A stretch of 64,000 bases of DNA from Bostrychus sinensis (GCA_020698575.1 CM036251.1:37690288-37754287), one strand, 5' to 3'. Positions 32,697-43,891 are shown, counted from the first letter of the stretch. The notes: generated from the sequence alone by a model not told the origin. Numbers and translations are program-made.

Positions 32697-33296
32697 CCGT
32701 ATTTTACAGACTATAAGTCAGTCTGGAGTATAAGTCGCATAAGTCAAAAAATGTGTCATGAAGAGGAAAAAAACATATATAAGTCCTATTTTTTTTTTTT
32801 TTTTATAAAATCCAAGACCAAGAACAGACATTTAATCTGGAAAGGCAAGTTATTCAACTACACAGTAGCACACAGAACAACAGGCTGAATAGGTGTCCGG
32901 TATGTTAACGTAACACATTAACAGTTATTCACCTACACAATAGCACACAGAACAACTGGCTGATTAGGTGTCCGGTATGTTAACGTAACACATTAACAGT
33001 TATTCACCTACACAATAGCATAAAAAACATACCTGGGAGACTGAATAGGCTAAATTAACATTACAAGCCAGCAAGTCCACCAAGAAAGTTAAGGAAGTTC
33101 CTCGAGCTCTCAATCTTATTCTGCATCACTGAATACTAGTAACAGTAGTTGTCACAATCCTAGAGCGCCCTCTCACGGCGGTAACGTTTACTCCTCGGTT
33201 CATGTTAAATTTGATACACAAGTCGCATCTGACTATAAGTCGCAGGACCATCGAAACTATGAAAAAAAAGTGCGACTTATAGTCCGGTAAATACGG
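32697..33296. mobile_element. TA-flanked MITE in array unit 1
   Basis: Starts CCGTATTTTACAGACTATAAG and ends CTTATAGTCCGGTAAATACGG, flanked by TA on both sides (32,695-32,696 and 33,297-33,298). The A and B copies lack it and show the empty site (GAAAAGGTATG). It contains a ~80 bp direct duplication (two copies at about 32,850-33,020). The TA target suggests a Tc1/mariner-type enzyme. Confidence 0.88.
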
Positions 33297-34110
33297 TATG
33301 TTATTCCTGTCAAAGCCAAGGCGGTATTAATAATTGTCAAGTGTTACTGACCGTCTATTTACATTTAGAGCTTCTCTACTCAACTGCACTCTGATCCCTG
33401 GATCAGGCTGACCACACCTGTGAAGTCCTCCTCTTGCTCCATGGATTCTTCCTAGGTAATTTTGCTTCCTTCTTACTCTCCAAAGACCTATCGCTGGTTT
33501 TAAAAAATCCAACCAGTAACGGTTGTAACATTAATTTTTGTGTATTCCAGATTGTGACTCCAGTCTTCATTCTCAGAGTGTGCTTTGCAGTACTGTGTAC
33601 ATCACATTCCCGGAGGCCTGACAGAAGTGATGGTAAATGTTTAACATTATCATTACTCGTTACTATGTAATACCTACTTCTAATGTAAAATGTAATATTA
33701 GACAAGAACGACAGAAGCAACACGCACTGGAGTCGTTCTGGGATTTGAGAGATTTCGGAACCATGTGACGGTATGTCCTCTTTACCAAAAACGGCTCCAC
33801 AGGTCAGGTTGTTACAGTTTTATTAAATGTGTTTCTATATTGTGGTTGATTGCAGGAGGCTGAACGGCTGAAGAATGATGCTCTCTCTCACTGTGGGTAA
33901 TGTCCCAGTGAGGGCCGCTCTATGCTCCTGGCCCAAACTATGGACCCACACTGACCCCTGCTCCTCTCGTTTATACGGATGAACTGTGTCTTCCTGCTGA
34001 CATGAAATGGACTCGTATACGTCTTTTATTTTGCATTTATTTATAACCATAGTGCAGTTTGCACTGTTTTAACATGAACTACTTATGGTGTAAATGCAAT
34101 AAATCTACCA
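33297..34110 (+). pseudogene. 3' exons and poly(A) site of a gene copy lacking its 5' end
   Basis: This is the tail of a C-type copy: exon-like blocks at about 33,377-33,454 (ending AG|GTAATT), 33,551-33,633, 33,701-33,770 and from 33,857, with GT/AG borders matching those in copies A and B. A terminal AATAAA lies at 34,098-34,103. The coding exons that should precede it are missing, because unit 1 begins at 32,662. The frame is also disturbed: one base is missing in the exon at 33,551 relative to copy A. Confidence 0.65.
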
Positions 34111-34324
34111 AATTTAACCATTCATCAAGTTGTCCTCATAATATTTATTTATTACTATTAAAGTCAGTATATATGACTATATGTATTATTAAATAGACCT
34201 AAGAACATGTATTCGTACAAGCAGATAGTGGCATGTTGGGAATCATGATTTTACACAAAAACAATGCAAAATATCTATTTTGGAAAAATAGACATTATTT
34301 ATACTGGGTAGTTTAGTCGTGCAA

Positions 34325-34440
34325 AGAGAAACAGCTCTGGTTCTGAGTTCGAACCCTGGACCAAGCAGGGCCTTTTTGTGGAGTTTGCATATTCCTACAG
34401 GCCTGCCTAGGTTTTCACCAGGTCCTCTGGTGACCGTACC
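34325..34440 (+). mobile_element. tRNA-SINE fragment, array unit 1
   Basis: Contains GAGTTCGAACCCTGG (B-box) and GTGGAGTTTGCATATTCC, the same order as in the SINE at 22.9 kb. Truncated on both sides. The copy in unit 2 is at 42,674-42,789. Confidence 0.6.
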
Positions 34441-34599
34441 ATCAAAAACCTGTACAAAAGGTCATCTCAGTGGGACTTTGCTGGTTCCCTCCTGAAAATG
34501 TATGTACTGGGGCACTCAACGGCACTGTATATTTGGCATAAGTTATAAAAACAGCCACTAAGTAGTGGAGACCAGGGCATGTTGTCACGCTTATTACAA

Positions 34600-34857
34600 T
34601 CCAGCTCAGGAAATAGCGTTTGAAGCAACTGTGCAATTACTTTTGAGACTCTGGAAAAGAGGCTCAATAGTAATTTGGTTTAGGAAGGGTAATTCCTAAA
34701 CCCTTTGTCCGATTCCAGCGAGGATACTCTCAAATTACAGCTGAGAGTCTGCACCTTCAGCACATATGAGTTATATAACTGTATTTTGAACAACTTTGGG
34801 TTTACAGCTCGAATAACAAAACTTGTGTCAGAGTCCAAATACTTATGGACCTAACTG
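34600..34857 (+). mobile_element. 3' end of a Tc1-like transposon, array unit 1
   Basis: Contains the segment after the Tc1 transposase gene (GCAATTACTTTTGAG .. GGTAATTCCTAAACC) and ends with the inverted-repeat terminus GTCCAAATACTTATGGACCT followed by AACTG and a TA. The transposase gene and left end are absent. The unit 2 copy ends at 43,206. Confidence 0.8.
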
Positions 34858-35534
34858 TAAGTTATGGTTGCTGCTCAGGCCCATGGGCATTAAAAAGAGA
34901 GGTACCTACAAAAGGTAAAGGTGTCAATTGTGTTTTAGTGATTATACTGTTGTAAGACTGAACCCCGGTCAGATATGTTGCCTTAATAATGTGAATATTA
35001 TTCAGTGAACTAGGTAATGTTCTGGTTTACAAATGAGGTTTTGTATGTGACAACTTGCCCCACAACCCCCAGGTGGACTACTCCGGGTTATATGATAAAG
35101 CTATCTTAGACTTATCAGGTTGATTCATTGTTATAAGAAAATTAAGACTGCTGTCTTGCATCTACATGTGTCATTTTCTCAAGATTTGAATTTAGAAGAA
35201 ATATCTGGAAAAAAAAAATAATAATAATAATAAAAAACAATAATAATACTGACAATTTTTAACTTTGACCATGAAAAAAATGCTTGCTGGAGTTATCTCA
35301 GGTAAACAAAGATGTAATGTAAATAACCCAGAGTATGTTGTACATTTGCGAGAAACACTCTTGACACTTTATTTTGACATGTAGTATTATTTTGTCTTGG
35401 TTACGGGTGACTTCCTGTTTTGACATTGTGCATTTTTATTTTGAAGAAGTATTTCCTGTTGTAGCGCTTTTACCGCGAATTCGCTTGACATCGAAAAGAC
35501 GGTAAAACGGGAAAGTTTACGGAGGAAAATAAAC
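34858..35534 (+). other. Presumed 5' flank of exon 1, array unit 1
   Basis: No coding sequence. It has an A-rich (AAT)n microsatellite at 35,208-35,250, which is longer in unit 2 (43,558-43,600). No TATA box stands out at a fitting distance from the ATG at 35,535. Confidence 0.4.
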
Positions 35535-35570
35535 ATGGCTTTTGTAGCCAGCCCTGTGAAGAGGCACAAG
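35535..35570 (+). CDS. Proposed exon 1 of the array gene, unit 1
   Basis: ATG in a fair context (AAACATGG) opens a 12-codon exon, MAFVASPVKRHK, that ends AAG|GTAGGT, a strong splice donor. It carries a basic PVKRHK patch like a nuclear-localisation signal. The exon is phase 0. It joins in phase to the main exon if the acceptor CTGCAG|CTGG at 37,199/37,200 is used, but not with the stronger-looking acceptor at 37,167/37,168. The unit 2 copy at 43,892-43,927 is identical. Confidence 0.5.
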
Positions 35571-36648
35571 GTAGGTTTTTTTGGTTTGATAGGGAATATT
35601 GCTGGTAATTTTGTCTTTCTATCCTATGTGTCAAGGTATTTGTTTTGTGTATTGCACTTAGTATTTACCCACGGTTGTTTGTGTTTCTCCAGCTCTTACT
35701 GGTCGGTTTAAGGATTTACTGCCATTAAATCTAAAAATCACCAGTCAAAGTGTCATACTTCGTTCAGGGGGATATGCTAGTGTTCATATTCAGGACATAA
35801 CAGCACCTGTTTAAGCATAACGTGAACATAACACTACTAGACTAGATGGAAATCTGGTTTGTGCTGACTCCTAGTGGTAAAAGTAGGCTTAGCTGGTTTG
35901 AACAGTTCACAGTGTCAAATTGTAGTAGCCTATACACAAATTAAAACTAAGTGTAGCAAAGACCACTACAGAATACAATCGTCTTGAAAAATAGGCTATT
36001 TACTAATAAACCTTTAATATTTTTATTTTATCGATGAGAGATTAAAACGTACAAAAGTAACGTTTGTTGACATTTAGCCTAATAGGCTAAGAAAATGCGT
36101 TTGATCTTTGTTATTTTCCACTCTTTATGTATTGCGTCAGATACACCAGCACTAGTTTGTTAGTTAATAATGATAAACGCTTAGGCCTGTGTTGAGGGAG
36201 CCCCACGTTATGAAGGACGTAGTAGTCATGGTAATATTAGCAGTAAACGTTCTCTTAAGTTCATTGTTCACTTGAGCGACGAACTGATCGACACAGACCA
36301 CACAACTCGCCACAAAACCCTTCATTATCTGAGTGAAAACTCTTTAACTCCACCGAAAAGTCTCACATCTCCAGCTCAGCTATGCCTCCTGCTGGTTTTA
36401 GACACGAGACTCACGTGCTGGCCCTCGATATTAAGGGAATGGATGTCCGCTATGGTAAATAAAAAAACTACTCCGATTTTGATAAATACCAGCCCAAAAA
36501 CGTAATTTTTTTTTGAGGAAATTGTTGATATCATTTGTGAATTTGTTGCGGAAGATGTACAAATTGCAAAAACTGGGAAATTGTGGAAGCTAGAGTGATT
36601 TTTGGAAGTGCTAAAACCTGCTGAATTTAACATTGAAAGTATAGGGCC

Positions 36649-36707
36649 AAGATGGCGCCGAGGAAAACTTTTAAGAATTTAATGATGTCATGACTGTTGG
36701 TCACGTG
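36649..36707 (+). promoter_or_regulatory. YY1/CRE/E-box-like cluster, unit 1
   Basis: Within 60 bp lie AAGATGGCGCCG (YY1-type), TGATGTCA (one base off the CRE TGACGTCA) and CACGTG (E-box). The cluster is about 460-520 bp upstream of the main exon and could be an alternative TATA-less promoter. In unit 2 the CRE is canonical. Confidence 0.35.
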
Positions 36708-37167
36708 CGCGCTGTACTATTTTGATTTGTTCTCCAGAAAAGGGTCACATGCCACACCTGTAAATATTATTAGTGTTCTCATTTGCTTCTCCTCACCTTG
36801 TCTGTTAATAAAATTCAGTGTCTCAGTGTGTAGGATTTGTCTGTTCACATTGAAGCAGAGAAAAGCTGGCCTACTGCATCGTGCATTTACACTCATTGGA
36901 GTATTGACTTTTGTTATTTTTGGCCTGTAGTTGTCTGAAGATCAGATTGCCATCTTTACTTGCATGACTTTTTGTACAGTCATGACTATACGGTTGTCAA
37001 GTGATCATAACATAAACTGGATAATATAAATTTTTCAGCGGATTACCGATTCTTTCATCCTTACATACTATTTCTACATTTTAAGAGGATGTTGATGTGG
37101 TCTTGTGCTGATAAATCATTCAAACTGTGCTCCGGTCTTTCTGACCAGTGCTTGTTTCTCTCCGTAG

Positions 37168-37811
37168 CTGCTCTGCCACTGCCCTGTTCAGTCCTGCAGC
37201 TGGTCGTGCACAACCTGAGGAACCGTCCTCTGAGCAGCCCCAGCATCAGCTCCATGAAGGACACCTGTCTGAGCCTGTACCACAACCTGGTCACCGGCTC
37301 CTCAGACTATCCCAGGGTCCCCTACAGAGGCTTCTTCCGCCCGACCACCCTCTTCTCCCCCTTTGAGCTGGATGAGGAGGTCGACCTGTTCTCGATCTTC
37401 TCTGGCAGACAGCAGCGGGAGAACACCAGACCTTCTGCTGTGCTGGACCAGCCTGCCGGTCTGCTGCGGCCCACCCCGCCCTCTGCTCCTCAGACGTTCC
37501 AGATGCCCGCTCACTCCGAGGTTCTCTCTTCCCTGAGACTCACCCGCCACTGCTGCATTCGTAGAGTGACTATAGAGGACAAGATTGTCACCAGAGTCAT
37601 CTCTCCTGTGTACCAGCCTGACGGTACTAAGTTACCAAACCGCTGGAGAGTGACAGACTACCATCCTGACGGTCGCATGCTGACGTCCGTCCTCTGCCGC
37701 TTTGGTAACGTTTCTTCACTGTGCCCTGAGCCGCCAAGAAAGAGGAGGCTCTCGGAGGAGGAGGACGACGACTGCACTCTTGCTCCTCAGGAGAAACGCA
37801 TCAGAGTGTGA
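37168..37811 (+). CDS. Main coding exon A of the unrecognised array gene, unit 1
   Basis: Preceded by a pyrimidine-rich acceptor (TTTCTCTCCGTAG), with a second possible acceptor at 37,199. From 37,200 to the TGA at 37,809 there are 203 codons. I do not recognise the family. Visible features are a hydrophobic start (VVHNLRNRPLSSPS), an acidic-aromatic middle (SPFELDEEVDLFSIFSG), a proline-rich linker, a conserved-looking block LTRHCCIRRVTIEDKIVTRVISPVYQ followed by NRWRVTDYHPDG, then PPRKRRLSEEEDDDC and a KRIRV end. The basic/acidic tail suggests a nuclear protein (inference). Codon use is GC-rich, unlike the AT-rich flanks. The exon's donor (AAG|GTACAT) is at 37,853, 42 nt after the stop. Copies: A2 at 45,525-46,168, derivatives B and C in each unit. 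Confidence 0.72.
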
Positions 37812-37929
37812 GAGCGGGCACAACCACAGGAGAGAGTAACCGTACAAATGAAGGTACATATTTTGTGTCAAACATTAGAACAAATGCTTAATGCTGACAT
37901 TTGCTAACTTTTTGCTATGTGTTTTAGAG

Positions 37930-38340
37930 CACAGAAGAGAAACAGTTAAACAGAGAGAGAGCGAGAGAGAGATGAGCAGAAGAGAGAAGAAAAGAACACA
38001 CCTGTGTGAAAAGGTATGCTATTTCTGTCAAAGCCAAGGCAGTATTAATAATTATCAAGTGTTAGTTACCGTCTGTTTACATTTAGAGCTTCTCCACTCA
38101 ACTGCACTCTGATCCCCGGACCAGGCAGACCACACCCGTGAAGTCCTCCTTGCGCCCCGTGGATTTATCCCTGGTAATTTTGTCTCTTTCTTACGCTTCA
38201 AAGACATGATAATAGTTTTTGAAAACGTCCTAGCAGTAACGGTTGTAACATTAATTTTTGTGTATTCCAGATTGTGACTCCAGTGTTTCATTCTCAGAGT
38301 GTGCTTTGCAGTACTGTGTACATCACATCCCCGGAGGCCT
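37930..38340 (+). other. Downstream exon blocks after exon A, phase-compatible, unit 1
   Basis: Three blocks with GT-AG borders follow: 37,930-38,013 (28 codons), 38,087-38,173 (29 codons) and 38,271-38,353 (open for 23 codons, then TGA at 38,340-38,342). Each is open in phase 0, the phase in which exon A ends at its donor. Two more splice-bounded blocks follow (38,423-38,491 and from 38,577). They would be coding only if the TGA at 37,809 were absent, as it is in copy C. As the sequence stands they are 3' UTR. Confidence 0.5.
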
Positions 38341-38750
38341 GACAGAAGTGATGGTAAATGTTTAACATTATCATTACTCGTTACTATGTAATACCTACTT
38401 CTAATGTAAAATGTAATATTAGACAAGACCGACAGAAGCAACACGCACTGGAGTCGTTCTGGGATTTGAGAGATTTCAGAACCATGTGACGGTATGTCGT
38501 CTTTACATAAAACAGCTCCAAAAGTCACGTTGTTGTAGTTTTATTAAATGTGTTTCTATATTGTGATTGATTCCAGGAGGCTTAACGGCTGAAGAGTGAT
38601 GCTCTCTCTCACTGTGGGTGATGTCCCAGTGAGGGCCGCTCTGTGGTCCTAGCCCGAACCATGGACCCACGCTGACCCCTGCTCCTCTGGTTTATACGGT
38701 TGAACTGTTCCTTCCTGCTGACATGAACTGGGCTCTTATTTTACATTTAT

Positions 38751-39167
38751 CGAATCGATGACCTGCTCGAAAAGATCTGCCGGGCCAGGGTTATCACCAC
38801 CCTCGACCTCTGCGAGGGCTACTGGCAGGTGCCCCTGGAAGAGTCCAGCCGCCCTTACGCCGCCTTCCAGATCCCTGCTGGCCTCTTTCAGTTCACTGTG
38901 CTGCCCTTGGTCTCCATGGAGCACCCGCCACCTTCCAGAGGCTGATGGACCGTGTTCTGCACGGGTGTGAGGACTGCAGCGCTGCCTGCCTGGATGACGC
39001 GGTCATCTACAGTGACACTGGGGAGGAGCATCGACACCACCTGAAACGAGTCCTCAGCAAGATCGAACAGGCAGGACTGACACTGAATCCTGCCAAGTGT
39101 TGTCAGTGGGCCAGGGAAGAAGCAAGGTACCTGGGCTACCGGCTGGGACGAGGCGAGGTCCGACCAC
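38751..39167 (+). pseudogene. Gmr1-like RT fragment joined to exon B, unit 1
   Basis: This ~417 bp matches 30,182-30,596 of the intact Gmr1-like element: DDLLEK, the TTLDLC motif, EHRHHLKRVL and the LTLNPAKC region. One base is lost near 38,910 and three are gained near 39,101. The catalytic box reads CLDD rather than YLDD. It begins abruptly after ACATTTAT and ends at GACCAC, which overlaps by CCAC with the start of the host exon. The RT frame runs into the exon frame without a stop. Confidence 0.9.
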
Positions 39168-39810
39168 TGCCCTGTTCAGTCCTGCAGCACAACTTGAGGA
39201 ACCGTCCCGTGAGCAGCCCCGGCGTCAGCTCCATGAGGGACACCTGTCTGAGCCTGTACCACAACCTGGTCATCGGCTCCTCAGACTATCCCAGGGTCCC
39301 CTACAGAGGCTTCTTCTTCCCGACCACCCTCTTCTCCCCCTTTGAGCTGGATGAGGAGGTCGACCTGTTCTCGATCTTCTCTGGCAGACAGCAGCGCGAG
39401 AACACCAGGCTGCAGGTCTGCTGCGGCCCACCCCGCCCTCTGCTGCTCAGACCTTCCAGATGCCCGCTCACCCCGAGTGGCTCTCTTCCCTGAGACTCAC
39501 TCGCCACTGCTGCATCCGTAGAGTGACTGTAGAGGACACGATTGTCACCAGAGTCATCTCTCCTGTGTACCAGCCTGAGGGTACCAAGCTGTCAAACCGC
39601 TGGAGAGTGACAGACTACCATCCTGACTGGCACATGCTCAGGTCCGTCCTCTGCCGCTTTGGTAACGTTTCTTCACTGTGCCCTGAGCCGCCAAGAAAGA
39701 GGAGGCTCTCGGAGGAGGAGGACGACGACTGCACTGTTCCTCCTCAGAAGAAACGCATCAGAGTGTGAGAGCGGGCACAACCACAGGAGAGAGTAACCGT
39801 ACAAATGAAG
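39164..39810 (+). pseudogene. Exon B of the array gene, fused behind RT, frameshifted
   Basis: Close copy of exon A lacking its first ~10 bp and nine in-frame bases (CTGGTCGTG). The fused frame (38,945-39,493) passes from RT into LRNRPVSSPG.. and SPFELDEEVDLFSIF, then shifts where 29 bp of A are replaced by 6 bp (about 39,407). The rest continues in another frame (39,460-39,768), from MPAHPEW to the PPRKRR and KRIRV end with the same TGA. The donor is at 39,810. It is broken unless splicing avoids the shift. Confidence 0.8.
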
Positions 39811-40710
39811 GTACATATTTTGTGTCAAACATTAGAAGAAACGCTTCCGCTTAATGCTGACATTTGCTGACTTTTTGCTGTGTGTTTAGAGCCGAGAAGA
39901 GAAACAGTTAAACAGAGAGAGCGAGCGAGAGATGAGCAGAAGAGAGAAGAAAAGAACACACCTGTGTGAAAAGGTATGTTATTTCTGTCAAAGCCAAGGC
40001 AGTATTAAGAATTATCAGGTGTTAGTTACCGTCTGTTTACATTTAGAGCTTCTCCACTCACTCTTATTCCTGGACCAGGCAGACCACACCTGTGAAGTTC
40101 TCCTTGTGCTCCATGGATCTATCCCAGGTAATTTTGTCTCTTTCTCACGCTCCTAAGACATAATAATTTTTTTTTAAAAATCCAACCAGTAAGGTTGTAG
40201 CATTAATTTTTGTGTATTCCAGATGACAGACTGTGACTCCAGTTTTCATTCTCAGAGTGTGTGCTTTGCAGTACTGTGTACATCACATTCCCGGAGGCCT
40301 GACAGAAGTGATGGTAAATGTTTAACATTATCATTACTCGTTACTATGTAATACCTACTTCTAATGTAAAATGTAATATTAGACAAGAACGACAGAAGCA
40401 ACACGCACTGGAGTCGTTCTGGGATTTGAGAGATTTCAGAACCATGTGACGGTATGTCGTCTTTACCAAAAACGGCTTCAAAAGTCACGTTGTTGCAGTT
40501 TTATTAAATGCGTTTCTATATTGTGGTTGATTGCAGGAGGCTGGACGGCTGACGAATGATGCTCTCTCTCACTGTGGATAATGTCCCAGTGAGGGCCGCT
40601 CTATGCTCCTGGTCCAAATCATGGACCCACACTGACCCCTGCTCTTCTCGTTAATACGGATCAACTGTTCCTACCTGCTGACGTGAATTGGACACTTCTC
40701 TTACATTTAT

Positions 40711-40784
40711 CGAATCGATGACCTGCTGGAGAAGATGGGCGGAGCCAGGTTCCTCACCACCCTCGACCTCTGCAAGTGCTACTG
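40711..40784 (+). pseudogene. Short RT fragment at module C, unit 1
   Basis: About 74 bp with the same 5' junction (ACATTTAT|CGAATCGATG) as module B, matching the Gmr1-like RT only through the TTLDLCK region. It looks like an internal-deletion derivative of the B arrangement. Confidence 0.85.
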
Positions 40785-40935
40785 CTGCTTTATTTCCACA
40801 GTGTGTCCTGAGCCGCCAAGAAAGAGGAGGCTCTCGGAGGAGGAAGACAACGACTGCATTCTTCCTCCTCAAAAGAAACGCATCAGAGTGGGAGAGCAGG
40901 CACAACCGCTGGAGAGAGTAACAGTACAAATCAAG
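40785..40935 (+). pseudogene. 3' part of the main exon (copy C), fused behind RT, unit 1
   Basis: Only the exon end survives: CPEPPRKRRLSEEEDNDC to KKRIRV. The frame from RT (40,735 onward) enters it in phase. The stop TGA of copies A and B is GGA here, so the frame continues GEQAQPLERVTVQIK to the splice donor at 40,935. The downstream exon in this copy has a stop soon after in that phase. Confidence 0.75.
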
Positions 40936-41120
40936 GTACATCATTTTGTGTCAAACATTAGAACAAAAGCTTTTTCTTAATGCTGACAGTTGCTGACTTT
41001 TATTTTTGATTTTTTTGCCTTGTGTTCTAGAGCAAAGAAGTGAAGCAGTGAAACAGAGTGAGAGAGATGAACAGAATCTGAAGAGAGAAGAAGGTACCTT
41101 TTCACCTGTGTGAAAAGGTA

Positions 41121-41645
41121 CCGTATTTTACAGACTATAAGTCAGTCTGGAGTATAAGTCGCATGGGTCAAAAAATGTGTCATGAAGAGGAAAAAAACAT
41201 ATATAAGTCCTATTTATTTATTTCTTTTATAAAATCCAAGACCAAGAACAGACATTTAATCTGGAAAGGCAAGTTATTCAACTACACAGTAGCACACAGA
41301 ACAACAGGCTGAATAGGTGTCCGGTATGTTAACGTAACACATTAACAGTTATTCACCTACACAATAGCATAAAAAACATACCTGGGAGGCTGAATAGGCT
41401 AAATTAACATTACAAGCCAGCAAGTCCAACAAGAAAGTTAAGGAAGTTCCCTGAGCTCTCAATCTTATTCTGCATCACTGAATACTAGTAACAGTAGTTG
41501 TCACAAGCCTAGAGCGCCCTCTCACGGCGGTAATGTTTACTCCTGGGTTCATGTTAAATTTGATATACAAGTCGCACCTGACTATAAGTCGCGGGACCAT
41601 CGAAACTATGAAAAAAAAGTGCGACTTATAGTCCGGTAAATACGG
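41121..41645. mobile_element. TA-flanked MITE in array unit 2
   Basis: Same family and same insertion site as 32,697-33,296, with CCGTATTTT and AAATACGG ends and TA on both sides. It has only one copy of the internal ~80 bp repeat. Confidence 0.9.
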
Positions 41646-42470
41646 TATGTTATTCCTGTCAAAGCCAAGGCGGTATTAATAATTGTCAAGTGTTACTGAC
41701 CGTCTATTTACATTTAGAGCTTCTCTACTCAACTGCACTCTGATCCCTGGATCAGGCTGACCACACCTGTGAAGTCCTCCTCTTGCTCCATGGATTCTTC
41801 CTAGGTAATTTTGCTTCCTTCTTACTCTCCAAAGACCTATCGCTGGTTTTAAAAAATCCAACCAGTAACGGTTGTAACATTCATTTTTGTGTATTCCAGA
41901 TTGTGACTCCAGTCTTCATTCTCAGAGTGTGCTTTGCAGTACTGTGTACATCACATTCCCGGAGGCCTGACAGAAGTGATGGTAAATGTTTAACATTATC
42001 ATTACTCGTTACTATGTAATACCTACTTCTAATGTAAAATGTAATATTAGAATAGAACGACAGAAGCAACACGCACTGGAGTCGTTCTGGGATTTGAGAG
42101 ATTTCGGAACCATGTGACGGTATGTCCTCTTTACCAAAAACGGCTCCACAGGTCAGGTTGTTGCAGTTTTATTAAATGTGTTTCTATATTGTGGTTGATT
42201 GCAGGAGGCTGAACGGCTGAAGAATGATGCTCTCTCTCACTGTGGGTAATGTCCCAGTGAGGGCCGCTCTATGCTCCTGGCCCAAACTATGGACCCACAC
42301 TGACCCCTGCTCCTCTCGTTTATACGGATGAACTGTGTCTTCCTGCTGACATGAAATGGACTCGTATACGTCTTTTATTTTGCATTTATTTATAACCATA
42401 GTGCAGATTGCACTGTTTTAACATGAACTACTTATGGTGTAAATGCAATAAATCTACCAAATTTAACCAT
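41646..42470 (+). other. Terminal exons and poly(A) signal of gene copy 1
   Basis: Splice-bounded blocks like those at 33.3-34.1 kb. The block at 41,719-41,805 is open for 28 codons, then TAG sits on its donor (TCCTAG|GTAA). AATAAA at 42,447-42,452 is the likely cleavage signal. Confidence 0.55.
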
Positions 42471-42948
42471 TCATCAAGTTGTCCTCATAATATTTATTTA
42501 TTACTATTAAAGTCAGTATATTTGACTATATGTATTATTAAATAGACCTAAGAAAATGTATCAGTACAAGCAGATAGTGGCATGTTGGGAATCATAATTT
42601 TACACAAAAACAATGCAAAATATCTATTTTGGAAAAATAGACATTATTTATACTGGGTAGTTTAGTCGTGCAAAGAGAAACAGCTCTGGTTCTGAGTTCG
42701 AACCCTGGACCAAGCAGGGCCTTTGTGTGGAGTTTGCATATTCCTACAGGCCTGCCTAGGTTTTCACCAGGTCCTCTGGTGACCGTACCATCAAAAACCT
42801 GTACAAAAGGTCATCTCAGTGGGACTTTGCTGGTTCCCTCCTGAAAATGTATGTACTGGGGCACTCAACGGCACTGTATATTTGGCATAAGTTATAAAAA
42901 CAGCCACTAAGTAGTGGAGACCAGGGCATGTTGTCACGCTTATTACAA

Positions 42949-43206
42949 TCCAGCTCAGGAAATAGCGTTTGAAGCAACTGTGCAATTACTTTTGAGACTC
43001 TGGAAAAGAGGCTCAATAGTAATTTGGTTTAGGAAGGGTAATTCCTAAACCCTTTGTCCGATTCCGGCGAGGATACTCTCAAATTACAGCTGAGAGTCTG
43101 CACCTTCAGCACATATGAGTTATATAACTGTATTTTGAACAACTTTGGGTTTACAGCTCGAATAACAAAACTTATGTCAGAGTCCAAATACTTATGGACC
43201 TAACTG
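42949..43206 (+). mobile_element. 3' end of a Tc1-like transposon, array unit 2
   Basis: Duplicate of 34,600-34,857 with a few substitutions. It ends GGACCTAACTG next to TA. Confidence 0.8.
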
Positions 43207-43891
43207 TAAGTTATGGTTGCTGCTCAGGCCCATGGGCATTAAAAAGAGAGGTAGCTACAAAAGGTAAAGGTGTCAATTGTGTTCTAGTGATTATACTGTT
43301 GTAAGACTGAACCCCGGTCAAATATGTTGCCTTAATAATGTGAATATTATTCAGTGAACTAGGTAATGTTCTGGTTTACAAATGAGGTTTTGTATGTGAC
43401 AACTTGCCCCACAACCCCCAGGTGGACTACTCCGCGTTATATGATAAAGCTATCTTAGACTTATCAGGTTGATTCATTGTTATAAGAAACTTAAGACTGC
43501 TGTCTTGCATCTACATGTGTCATTTTCTCAAGATTTGAATTTAGAAGAAATATCTGGAAAAAAAAAAAAAAATAATAATAATAATAATAAAAAACAATAA
43601 TAATACTGACAATTTTTAACTTTGACCATGAAAAAAATGCTTGCTGGAGTTATCTCAGGTAAACAAAGATGTAATGTAAATAACCCAGAGTATGTTGTAC
43701 ATTTGCGAGAAACACTCTTGACACTTTATTTTGACATGTAGTATTATTTTGTCTTGGTTACGGGTGACTTCCTGTTTTGACATTGTGCATTTTTATTTTG
43801 AAGAAGTATTTCCTGTTGTAGCGCTTTTACCGCGAATTCGCTTGACATCGAAAAGACGGTAAAACGGGAAAGTTTACGGAGGAAAATAAAC

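Larger units (their letters stand above)
32662..41085 (+). repeat. Tandem array unit 1 (~8.4 kb)
   Basis: From GAAGAAGGTACCTTTTCACC onward this is nearly identical to 41,087 onward. Offsets are 8,425 before, and 8,349-8,357 after, a 75 bp length difference in a MITE. The contents, in order, are the 3' exons of a truncated upstream gene copy with a MITE, a SINE and a Tc1 fragment, exon 1, and three successive copies (A, B, C) of the main exon with downstream exons. Scattered substitutions separate the units, so they are not one sequence read twice. Confidence 0.95.
35535..42470 (+). other. Proposed complete transcription unit of the array gene (copy 1)
   Basis: The first good ATG exon with a splice donor is at 35,535. 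The first poly(A) signal of the right type downstream is AATAAA at 42,447-42,452. Between them lie modules A, B and C, each with the same exon and splice borders. The gene thus starts in the middle of unit 1 and ends early in unit 2, so gene limits and repeat limits differ. Transcription itself is inferred, not seen. Individual exons are listed separately. Confidence 0.5.

Noticed and set aside
37809..37811. TGA read as selenocysteine
   Set aside because: No SECIS-like stem was identified, the gene is not a known selenoprotein, and the copies differ (GGA in C). An acquired or lost stop is simpler.
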